This document shows positions 17,990-25,169 of a DNA stretch of 56,014 nt, one piece after another. Positions within the stretch are counted from its first letter, which is position 1, and every line of letters begins with the position of its first letter. Under the pieces are notes generated by a model. It saw only the letters and a list, made by a program, of their open reading frames with translations. It searched no databases and was not told where the DNA came from. A program made the position numbers and the translations under genes. The DNA lies in the NCBI GenBank assembly GCA_040877415.1, contig JBBDNV010000185.1, forward strand, positions 1 through 56,014, in the 5' to 3' direction. This DNA comes from JBBDNV01 sp040877415. GTDB taxonomy: Bacteria; Planctomycetota; Planctomycetia; Pirellulales; PALSA-1355.

Positions 17990-19432
17990 TCAGCATGCCG
18001 TGAGCCGCCTCACGAACTCTGCCGCCGAGCCGCCGCGCGCCAGATGGTCCACGAGCGCGCTTCCGACGGCTGCGGCCTTGGCCGGTGTGCGGCAAATCTC
18101 TGCCACGTCGCCGACGGTCTTCACGCCGACCCCCACGACCAAGGGCAAATCGGTTTCATTGGCAACGAGATGGCAGAAATCGGTGAAGTTGCCGAACTGC
18201 TGCGAGCTGCCGGTGACGCGGCCACGGGGAACGTACAGGCAGCCGGAGCAATAGCGGAAAATGATTTCCCGAAGTCTTCGCGATGCATCAGGAGGACACG
18301 CGAGCACGGTTTCGAGCCCGCGCTGGTGTACTCGCTCGGCGAACGCCGGAAGCTGCCAGGGTGCCAATCCGACCGGCAGAACAGCCGCGGCACCCGCTTC
18401 GACCAGCTCGTCGAGAAACCGGCCAAATTCGTCGGCATGCGTAATCGCGGCCGATTGGACCACCGCCACGATCGGTCGATCGGGGTAAGCGCGGGCGATG
18501 GCCTTCAACATTTCCATTGCCCGCTCTACGTTGACGCCGGCGTTCAATGCCCGCTCGTGAGAGGCCGACAACGTGGGGCCTTCCGTCGGCTTGGAATCCG
18601 GAAAACCCAATTCCAGCGTCAGCGCGCCGGCCGCGAGGACCTCGTTGGCCACTTCAACAAAGCGATCCGGCGGATCGCCGATCGTCAGGTACGCGATCAG
18701 ATGGTTGCCGGGCTCGACGGCTTCCAGAAAAACGCGCAGCGACGGCTTCGTACCCGCCGGCAGCGGCTTGCCTTGGTGCAGTTGCTCGATCAGTTGGGCG
18801 ACCAGCTCGCGCGAGATCCGTCCATCGCGACGCACCGAGGAACAAACGTCGATACCGACGGCGCCGCTGGCCGCCACAAGAGCCCGCACGTTCGCGGCCG
18901 TGACACCACCGGCCACGAGTACCGGGCATCCCAGGTGACGATCGCGAAAGGCGACGAGCTCGTCCAGGGCGATTGTGGCCCGCGCCTGATCCTGGCCGGG
19001 CCGAGTTCTCTCGAGCTTGTCGATCAAGATGAAATCGGCGCCCGCCGCCAGGTAGTCGTCAATCTGTTCTTCCCCCCAGAATTGTCCCCGCCCGTACGGA
19101 ATCTCCTGCATGATCACCAGTTCGTCGCGCGAAAACGCGCGGCGGACTTGCCGGACGTGCTCCGGCGTACTCGGCACCCCCAGTTGAACCGCCCTGGCGC
19201 CCGACTGCGCGATCAGGCTTTCGAGTTGCTCATTTCGGTTCGGCCTGGTGACGAGCGTGGGCCTGATATCCGGGCCGCTGTGGTCGGCCAGTTCTCGGGC
19301 GCGCTGGGGGCTCAGGGCCCAGGGCGAGGGAACGTTGACCAAAAGTCCGAAGAAGTCCACGCCGCATTGAGACAGATGCTCGATTTCGTCTTCTCTGGTG
19401 ACGGCGCAGATTTTGACGAGGGGCCGGCTCAT
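17990..19432 (-). CDS. TrpF-TrpA-like fusion (phosphoribosylanthranilate isomerase + tryptophan synthase alpha), diverged
   Basis: The 480-residue protein joins two (beta/alpha)8 barrels. Residues 1-215 resemble TrpF, with VKICAVT (Cys9), a DFILID acid (Asp138), LVAGGVTAANV and GIDVCSSV; both catalytic residues appear retained. Residues 230-480 resemble TrpA, with IAYLTIGDPP, LELG (Glu274, equivalent to E. coli Glu49), RVTGSS and VVGVGVKT with VGSAL. The substrate loop, normally SDPLADGP, reads SKPTEGP, so Asp56 is Lys281 and Asp60 is Glu284. The gene overlaps the TrpC-like gene by 4 nt (ATGA). If active it would isomerise a phosphoribosyl-amine and cleave an indole-glycerol-phosphate-like ester. 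No trpB is nearby, so free indole or an analogue could be the output. Confidence 0.8.
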   Translation of the reverse strand: MSRPLVKICAVTREDEIEHLSQCGVDFFGLLVNVPSPWALSPQRARELADHSGPDIRPTLVTRPNRNEQLESLIAQSGARAVQLGVPSTPEHVRQVRRAFSRDELVIMQEIPYGRGQFWGEEQIDDYLAAGADFILIDKLERTRPGQDQARATIALDELVAFRDRHLGCPVLVAGGVTAANVRALVAASGAVGIDVCSSVRRDGRISRELVAQLIEQLHQGKPLPAGTKPSLRVFLEAVEPGNHLIAYLTIGDPPDRFVEVANEVLAAGALTLELGFPDSKPTEGPTLSASHERALNAGVNVERAMEMLKAIARAYPDRPIVAVVQSAAITHADEFGRFLDELVEAGAAAVLPVGLAPWQLPAFAERVHQRGLETVLACPPDASRRLREIIFRYCSGCLYVPRGRVTGSSQQFGNFTDFCHLVANETDLPLVVGVGVKTVGDVAEICRTPAKAAAVGSALVDHLARGGSAAEFVRRLTAC

Positions 19433-20139
19433 GGCGTGCCCCTGGTGCGCGCGGCGGCCACGATCCGCTGCGTCTGGCGCGCGAGATCATCGGCCAACAG
19501 CAGGTGCGTGCCGATCAGGATGCCGTTAAATCCGGCCGCCGCGAGCATCCGCACGTCGTCGGGACCGGCGATGCGGCTGGCGCTGATCCAAAGGCGCGGG
19601 TCGGCCCGGTCGATCAGGTTCAGGCTGCGATCGACCCCCTCGCCTTGGACCTCGCCCGTCTTGATGTCCGAGTTGTTGATCGCAATCACGCCGTCGTAGA
19701 TGTGTCGGACCTGTTCGATTTCATCCCGGGTGGCCACCTCGACAAAGGGCTCGAGCGACGCCTCGCGTGCCGCCTGGAGCATGGCGGCCAGACGCTTGAG
19801 CCCTAACAGCGGCAGGATCAGCAGCACGGCCGAAGCCCCGGCACGTTTCGTTTTCTCGATGGCCCGTTCGGACGCGATCAAGTCCTTCCGCAAAATGGGC
19901 AGCCCGACGCCGGCCGCCGCAACCTCCTCGAGCAGTCGCAGGCTGCCCCCGAACCAGCGACTGGTTACGACCGAAAGCGCCGCGGCGCCGGCCGACTGAT
20001 AGACGCGGGCAATTTCGGCGGCCGAGCGTCCGCGAATCAGGTCGACTCCTTCGGAGCGCCGTCCCTTGAGCTCCGCGATGACGGCAAGGCTGCCTTGATT
20101 GTTTCGTTCTCGGATTGCGCGGCTCAGCGATGTACTCAT
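19429..20139 (-). CDS. TrpC-like indole-3-glycerol-phosphate synthase paralogue, catalytically altered
   Basis: I chose ATG 20139, inside the 4-nt ATGA overlap with the TrpD-like gene; the frame is open further upstream but is not similar to the family there. The 236-residue protein has IAELK (Glu23, Lys25), LRKD (Lys85), FVEV (Glu134), INNSD (Asn155) and GTHLL. These match IGPS Glu51, Lys53, Lys110, Glu159, Asn180 and the phosphate loop. The ESGI motif, whose Glu210 is a catalytic base, reads ASRI (Ala187-Ile190). The N-terminal extension is shorter than in housekeeping IGPS. It may catalyse a modified ring closure or act on a different Amadori compound. Confidence 0.82.
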   Translation of the reverse strand: MSTSLSRAIRERNNQGSLAVIAELKGRRSEGVDLIRGRSAAEIARVYQSAGAAALSVVTSRWFGGSLRLLEEVAAAGVGLPILRKDLIASERAIEKTKRAGASAVLLILPLLGLKRLAAMLQAAREASLEPFVEVATRDEIEQVRHIYDGVIAINNSDIKTGEVQGEGVDRSLNLIDRADPRLWISASRIAGPDDVRMLAAAGFNGILIGTHLLLADDLARQTQRIVAAARTRGTP

Positions 20140-21158
20140 TTCCACACTTGCTCGCGAAGGTCGCGCAACTTGCGCAGGGCTCGACCATCTTTGAGGATTT
20201 GCATCGCGGCCTGGAACCCGGCCGCGCGATCGGCGGCCAGCCCCAGACAGCTCAACACGACCCCGGCGTTGAGCGCGACGATATCCGTCTGGGCGGTGGT
20301 GCCGTTTCCACTCAGAATCTGCTCGCAGCATTCGGCCGCCGCGGCCGGCTCGTAACCGCAAAGCGCATCCAGCGAAGGCGGGTCGATGCCGAGCAGGCGC
20401 GGATCAATCGAGTCGTCTTGCCGGCTGCCGTCGGCCATCAATTGTACGAGTGTCGTCCTGGCCAGGGTCGATACCTCGTCGAGACCGTCCTCGGAGGAAA
20501 CGAGCGTCGTGGGGACGTCGCCCAACAGGCGGCACGCGCCGGCGAGCATCTCCATCGAGAGACCCGAATGGGCCCCGATAAACCGATATTGCGTTTTCAC
20601 CGGCGAAAGCAGCGGCCCGAGCTTGTTGAGATATAAGGCCGCGTTGCGATAGGCGGGCAGCGTCAGGTTGTGGATAACCAATCCCAAAGCGGGCACATGG
20701 TACGAGGGCGGGATGAAAGCGATCCCCACCTGGGCGACGATTTCTTGGATGCGTTCCCAGGGCATGGCCACTTTCAACGTTCCTAATTTGGCGGCCACGT
20801 CGGCAAATCCCGACTTGCTGCGGCAGGCGTTGGAGCCCGTCTTGACCACCACGGCCCCGGCCGCGGCGACGACGAAAGCCGCCGTCGTCGTGATGTTGAA
20901 CGTGGAAGGGCCTCCGCCGGTGCCGACGATATTCACCGTCGGCCGTCCGTCCGCAAGTTTGACCTCGAGCTGCGGATGACGCTCGCGCAGCGCCGAAACC
21001 ATGGCCGCCGCGTCCTCGCTGTTGAAGCGACCCAGCAAGTAGCCCAAGACGGCGCCGATTTCCCCCGGCAGCAGCTCCGGCGCGACGGCGAAAAACTCCA
21101 TGAAGTCGTCTTTGGAGAAGCCCGACAGCGATGCCATATTGTCAAAGACTTTGGCCAT
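20136..21158 (-). CDS. TrpD-like phosphoribosyltransferase, diverged
   Basis: The 340-residue protein begins at MAKVFDNM. It has the anthranilate phosphoribosyltransferase fold markers IVGTGGG (79-83 region), STFNITT, KTGSNACRSKSG, YHVPALG, LNKLGPLLSP and EDGLDEVS. The family joins PRPP to anthranilate. Differences are notable: GTGGD is GTGGG, the usual KHGNRS is KTGSNA, and the VRRELGIRT segment holding the anthranilate-binding Arg is not recognisable (HNLTLPAYRN). PRPP use is therefore plausible, but the acceptor may not be anthranilate. It sits 2 nt after the MBL-fold gene and overlaps the TrpC-like gene. Confidence 0.85.
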   Translation of the reverse strand: MAKVFDNMASLSGFSKDDFMEFFAVAPELLPGEIGAVLGYLLGRFNSEDAAAMVSALRERHPQLEVKLADGRPTVNIVGTGGGPSTFNITTTAAFVVAAAGAVVVKTGSNACRSKSGFADVAAKLGTLKVAMPWERIQEIVAQVGIAFIPPSYHVPALGLVIHNLTLPAYRNAALYLNKLGPLLSPVKTQYRFIGAHSGLSMEMLAGACRLLGDVPTTLVSSEDGLDEVSTLARTTLVQLMADGSRQDDSIDPRLLGIDPPSLDALCGYEPAAAAECCEQILSGNGTTAQTDIVALNAGVVLSCLGLAADRAAGFQAAMQILKDGRALRKLRDLREQVWK

Positions 21159-21160
21159 CG

Positions 21161-22009
21161 TTACAGCGCCCCCCGCGGTTCGACGGGAGCGAATTCGCGC
21201 TTCGGGTCGCGCGCCACGCGGCTTACGGCCACGCGCGGATCGTGATTCCACATGATCCACCATCCTTCGTCCGCGGCTCGTCCCAGCAGCTCGGGTTTGC
21301 GGCGCCGGGTTTCCATCGGATAGGTGTCGTATGCCAGGTGCCACATGCGACGCAGATGGGCCGTCGACGGACAAATGTCGCCGAGATACGCCGCGGTCTG
21401 GCCGCCCGATTCGAACAAGATCGCCATGTGGCCGCGCGTATGCCCGCCCGTGACATGACCGCGCAAGCCGGGAACGAGCTCCTGTCCGTCTTCGACGACC
21501 ATCATCAGCCCGGCCTCGTAAAGCGGCAGAATGTCGGCCATCGGGTAGGCGGTTTCCAGTTCCGGACTTCCGCCGGTGGCGTCCTCCCATTCCATGCGGC
21601 CGACGATGTGCCGCGCGCGGGCGAAGATCGGCACGCGCCGCCGCTGGGCGTCCCAGCGCGTGGCGCCCGAGACATGGTCGAAGTGCAAATGGCTCAGGAT
21701 GACGGTGTCGATCTCCTCGGGCGCGACACCCAGCGCGGCCAGCCCCGCCACGAGCGGCTCGCCCTCTTCCATCGCGTAGAAGCGGCGATCCAGCGGCGAG
21801 AACTTGCCGCCGTAGCCGGTATCGATCAGCACCGTGTGGGTACCGTCGCGGGCCAGCACGCAGTTGTTGGCCAATTGGACGCGATTGGCCGAGTCGGGCT
21901 GCGAGACGTTTTTCCAAAGCGTCTTGGGGACCACGCCGAACATCACGCCGCCGTCGAGCCAGAACATGCCCCCGTTGATCGTGTCGAGCTGCCAGTTGCC
22001 TAAGCGCAT
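21161..22009 (-). CDS. Metallo-beta-lactamase-fold hydrolase
   Basis: The start at MRLGNWQLDTI gives 282 residues; the frame extends further upstream without similarity and into the preceding gene. The metal motif SHLHFDH is complete (His107, His109, Asp111, His112). TGGHTRGH supplies a third-strand His, and YLGDICP supplies the bridging Asp. The family hydrolyses thioesters, lactones and phosphoesters. Its position, 20 nt after the ligase and 2 nt before the TrpD-like gene, suggests a step of the same pathway, for example thioester or lactone opening. The substrate is unknown. Confidence 0.85.
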   Translation of the reverse strand: MRLGNWQLDTINGGMFWLDGGVMFGVVPKTLWKNVSQPDSANRVQLANNCVLARDGTHTVLIDTGYGGKFSPLDRRFYAMEEGEPLVAGLAALGVAPEEIDTVILSHLHFDHVSGATRWDAQRRRVPIFARARHIVGRMEWEDATGGSPELETAYPMADILPLYEAGLMMVVEDGQELVPGLRGHVTGGHTRGHMAILFESGGQTAAYLGDICPSTAHLRRMWHLAYDTYPMETRRRKPELLGRAADEGWWIMWNHDPRVAVSRVARDPKREFAPVEPRGAL

Positions 22010-22029
22010 CGAAGCCTCGTTGAAAGTGG

Positions 22030-23493
22030 CTAGGGCAACTGGTCGCGCTGGATTTTGCCCGCGGCGGAGCGCGGCAGCCTGTCCAGCGGAATGATTCGCT
22101 CGGGCCGCTTGTAGTAAACCAGATTTCGCTCGCACGCGGCGCGAATGGTTTGGACGTCGACGTTGGGTTCGGTCACCACGGCGGCCTTAATGAACTGGCC
22201 GCCGCTCTTGTGCGTTCCGGCATAGACCTTCACTTCCAGCACGCCGGCCACGGAGGCAATCACTTCTTCAACCTCCGAGGGGATCACTTTCAATCCCTCG
22301 ACGTTGATCACTTCGGCTTCGCGTCCCAGCAGATGAATGTGGCCCGACTCGTCCAGGCGAGCCAGGTCGCCCGTTTCGAACCAGCCGTCGGCCAGCGGCG
22401 AAGTGTCGATGCCGTCAGGTCCCAGATAGCCGGACATCATCGAGGACGAGCGAATAAACAGTCGCCCCAGGCGCGGGTTGGAATCAGATTTGGCGGGATG
22501 CGGCCGCACTTGCGCTTCGACGCCCTGCATCGGCGGTCCCACGCAACTGCCGGCGATTTGCGTCTCGCCGGCCGGCGCGACGGTGATTCCGCCGGTCTCG
22601 GTCGTGCCGTACAGCGGCCGGATCGTGATCTCGGATTTGGCGTAAAATCGGCCGGCCGTTCGCTCCGAGAGCGGCGAGCCGGCCGACAGGACGGTGCGCA
22701 CTGCGCCCCGAAGTCGATCTCCGGCGCCGAACAACAGCACGTCGAGCATGGCCGGCACGGCGGGCAGGATCGTGACGCGCCGCTCGGCAAGCCCCTGGAA
22801 GACGCGGCTCGCCTGAAAGCCGCGCATCGAGACGACCGAAGCGCCGCTCAAAAGCGGCACCATCACGCACATGCCATACGCGTAAGCATGACACATCGGC
22901 GCCACGGCCATGATCGTGTCGGCCTCCGTCACGCCGATCGTTTCAATGTAGTGCCGGGCCTCTTGGGTCGCGGCGAATCCGGGGCGCACCGCAACTTTCG
23001 GCTGACCCGTCGTGCCGGAGGTGGGATGCAGCGGCACGGCGGCCAGATCGACATAGTCGGCGTTGAAACCCGACGTATTGGGATCGATCTTTCCGGTCAG
23101 AAGCTCAAGCCAGTTTCCGGCCGCGATCGCGCGAACGCTAAGCGATTCGGCCTCGAGGTCGGCGGCCGCGCATTCGTCGGTCATCACCAGCCGGGCGCCG
23201 AAGCGCAGCGCCGTGCGTTTCAATTCGGGGCCGGGCGTCCTGGCATGCACCAAGAGCGGAGAGCCGCCCGCGGCCAGCACCGCCAAAAGCGCGGCGACGA
23301 ATTGCGGACCGTTGCCCACCGCCACCACCACGCGCTGGCCCGGTGCGAGGCCATCGGCGGCGAGCCGGCCGGCCAATTGGGCCCGCGCGCGGTGCAGCGC
23401 GTCGGCCGATACCACCCGCGGGGCGTCCAGATCCACGATCGTGCCGCGATAATGCTCGGCGGCATCTAGGATGGGCAGCGGCGAGGTGTCCAT
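22030..23493 (-). CDS. Acyl/aryl adenylate-forming ligase (ANL superfamily)
   Basis: The 487-residue protein has all core ANL motifs: A3 TSGTTGQPK, A5 YGTTETGG, A7 GWFETGD, A8 GREAEVINVEG and A10 SAAGKIQR with the catalytic Lys. It activates a carboxylate with ATP and passes it to CoA or a carrier protein. There is no fused carrier domain. The gene lies 2 nt after the HemL-like gene. The substrate (fatty acid, amino-benzoate or other) cannot be assigned. In context it could activate the starter unit or the head-group acid. Confidence 0.88.
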   Translation of the reverse strand: MDTSPLPILDAAEHYRGTIVDLDAPRVVSADALHRARAQLAGRLAADGLAPGQRVVVAVGNGPQFVAALLAVLAAGGSPLLVHARTPGPELKRTALRFGARLVMTDECAAADLEAESLSVRAIAAGNWLELLTGKIDPNTSGFNADYVDLAAVPLHPTSGTTGQPKVAVRPGFAATQEARHYIETIGVTEADTIMAVAPMCHAYAYGMCVMVPLLSGASVVSMRGFQASRVFQGLAERRVTILPAVPAMLDVLLFGAGDRLRGAVRTVLSAGSPLSERTAGRFYAKSEITIRPLYGTTETGGITVAPAGETQIAGSCVGPPMQGVEAQVRPHPAKSDSNPRLGRLFIRSSSMMSGYLGPDGIDTSPLADGWFETGDLARLDESGHIHLLGREAEVINVEGLKVIPSEVEEVIASVAGVLEVKVYAGTHKSGGQFIKAAVVTEPNVDVQTIRAACERNLVYYKRPERIIPLDRLPRSAAGKIQRDQLP

Positions 23494-23495
23494 TC

Positions 23496-24851
23496 TCAGG
23501 CCAACAACGCGCTTCGAGCACCGTCCTCGATCCGCTCCAACACGGTGGCCACGTCGTCATGCGTGTGAGCGGTCGACAGGAACAGCGGTTCGAACTGATT
23601 CGGGTGGAAATACACGCCCGACTGCTGAAGCTGGTGTTGGAAGCGAATGTACTTGTCGAAATCGCAGTGGCGACGCATGTCGCGATAGTTCGTGATCGGC
23701 TCGGTGTCGCCGTGGGTCAACACCATCGAGACCAGCGGGCCGACGTATTGTACCTGATGGGGGATTCCGAGCCGAGTGAAGATTTCGTCGATCCCGCGAG
23801 CCAATGCGTGCGACACCTCTTCGAGATGCCGATAAATGGCCGGTCCGTCGCGGTGGATTTCGTCCAGCACCGCGTCGGCCGCCGCCATCACCAGCGTGTT
23901 GCCCGAGTAAACGCCGCCGTGAAACAACCGTCCGTCGACGATTGCCTGCATGATCTCGCGCGTGCTTCCCAGCGCGGAAATCGGGAAGCCGCCCCCCAGG
24001 GCCTTGCTCAGGACCGTGATATCGGCCTCGACACCGTACCGCTGCTGCGCGCCTCCGGGCGCCACGCGCATGCCGGTGATCACCTCGTCGAAGATCACTA
24101 GCGCGCCGTATTCGTGGGCGAGAGCGCGGGCGATTTCCAAATAGTCGGGATTGGGCGGAATGACTCCGCCGTTGCCCATCACCGGCTCCATAATCACCGC
24201 GGCCACGTCGTCGGCGTGATCGCTCAAGCATTGTTCCAACGCTTCGGGCGAGTTCCAACGGCACACCAGCAAGTCGTGCGGAGCGCCGTTCATGCCCAGC
24301 GTTCCGGGGATCGCCGGTCCGTAGGGCCCCTTGGGCAGGCTTTCCAGCGGGGCATGATAGCGGTGGAAAATGCCGTCGCTCGAACCGTGGTAATGGCCTT
24401 CAAAGGCGATGACGTAGCGCCGAGCGGTAAACGTGCGCGCCAAACGAAGCGCCGCAGCAATGGCTTCCGAGCCGGTGCTGGAAAACCGCAACAGTTCGAT
24501 GTGCGGAAAGAGGCCCTTGACCTTTTCCGCCACGCGGATCGACAACTCGGCCGGGAACCCGAGTTGGCTGCCGCTTTCGGTGATCTGCCGCACCACCGCG
24601 TCGATCACGGCCGCCGGCCGATGGCCGAAGATCAGCGGGCCGTAGGCCATGTTCAGGTCGATATACTCCTGCCCGTCGACATCCCACACGCGGGATCCTT
24701 CTCCGTGCGTGGCGACCAGCGGCAGATGATACGACAGGACCCGCATCGTGCTGTTATCGCCGCCGGCAGTGCTGCGCCGGGCTCTTTCCAAGAGCTTTGC
24801 GGAATGCGTGAAGACCGTCTCGCGTACTTTTCCGTTCGTAAGCTGCGTCAT
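23496..24851 (-). CDS. Class III PLP aminotransferase, HemL (glutamate-1-semialdehyde aminomutase)-like
   Basis: The 451-residue protein matches class III PLP enzymes: STGSEAIAAALRLAR, FEGHYHGSSD, MEPVMGNGG, FDEVITGMR and LSKALGGGFP with the PLP Lys283. It is closest in style to HemL and HemL-like aminotransferases. It is the first gene of the upstream unit and lies in a specialised cluster, not among tetrapyrrole genes, so amination of an aldehyde or a 1,2-amino shift in the pathway is more likely than haem synthesis. The ATG at 24851 is followed directly by the conserved region. Confidence 0.88.
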   Translation of the reverse strand: MTQLTNGKVRETVFTHSAKLLERARRSTAGGDNSTMRVLSYHLPLVATHGEGSRVWDVDGQEYIDLNMAYGPLIFGHRPAAVIDAVVRQITESGSQLGFPAELSIRVAEKVKGLFPHIELLRFSSTGSEAIAAALRLARTFTARRYVIAFEGHYHGSSDGIFHRYHAPLESLPKGPYGPAIPGTLGMNGAPHDLLVCRWNSPEALEQCLSDHADDVAAVIMEPVMGNGGVIPPNPDYLEIARALAHEYGALVIFDEVITGMRVAPGGAQQRYGVEADITVLSKALGGGFPISALGSTREIMQAIVDGRLFHGGVYSGNTLVMAAADAVLDEIHRDGPAIYRHLEEVSHALARGIDEIFTRLGIPHQVQYVGPLVSMVLTHGDTEPITNYRDMRRHCDFDKYIRFQHQLQQSGVYFHPNQFEPLFLSTAHTHDDVATVLERIEDGARSALLA

Positions 24852-24938
24852 CGGCGGGCTGTGCGTATTAGAGAAGATCGCCCAGAATTCGAAACTGGAA
24901 AAACTGCCACAAATACACTAGTCATCGCATGTAACTCA

Positions 24939-24966
24939 GTTTGCCACTATCGGTTTGCCATTATCG
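24939..24966 (-). repeat. Tandem 14-bp direct repeat, putative operator
   Basis: On the plus strand, GTTTGCCACTATCG is followed immediately by GTTTGCCATTATCG; 13 of 14 positions match. The second copy contains the -10 of the promoter at 24960-24987 and the first spans the expected transcription start. This arrangement suits a repressor binding head-to-tail sites. Confidence 0.55.
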
Positions 24967-24987
24967 TTGGGCAGCAAGTCGTGTCAA
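24960..24987 (-). promoter_or_regulatory. Sigma70-type promoter for the HemL-like/trp-like unit
   Basis: On the minus strand, TTGACA (24987-24982) is followed after 16 nt by GATAAT (24965-24960). The leader to the ATG at 24851 would be about 100 nt. This lies in the 318-nt gap 24852-25169. The rest of that gap shows no gene or other clear signal. Confidence 0.65.
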
Positions 24988-25169
24988 GCGGCACCGATTA
25001 GGCGGGTCTGGGAATTTGCTTCGGCCGTGCCGGCAAAGTCCGCTCGATATCCGTCAGGCGTCGGGACAACGAGCGTTTTGCCCGTGTTTTACCGGGAAGA
25101 ACGCCCGACTGCCAGCGGGCGAGATCAGGAGGAAATTGACGCCCGCGCTACGGCACAGGCGCGCCGGCA

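Noticed and set aside
17990..21158. Ordinary tryptophan biosynthesis operon
   Set aside because: trpE, trpG and trpB are missing, key residues differ and the genes are interleaved with a ligase, an MBL hydrolase and PKS genes.
23496..24851. Housekeeping hemL for tetrapyrrole synthesis
   Set aside because: The context is a specialised cluster with overlapping pathway genes; HemL-like aminotransferases often act outside haem synthesis. Not fully excluded.
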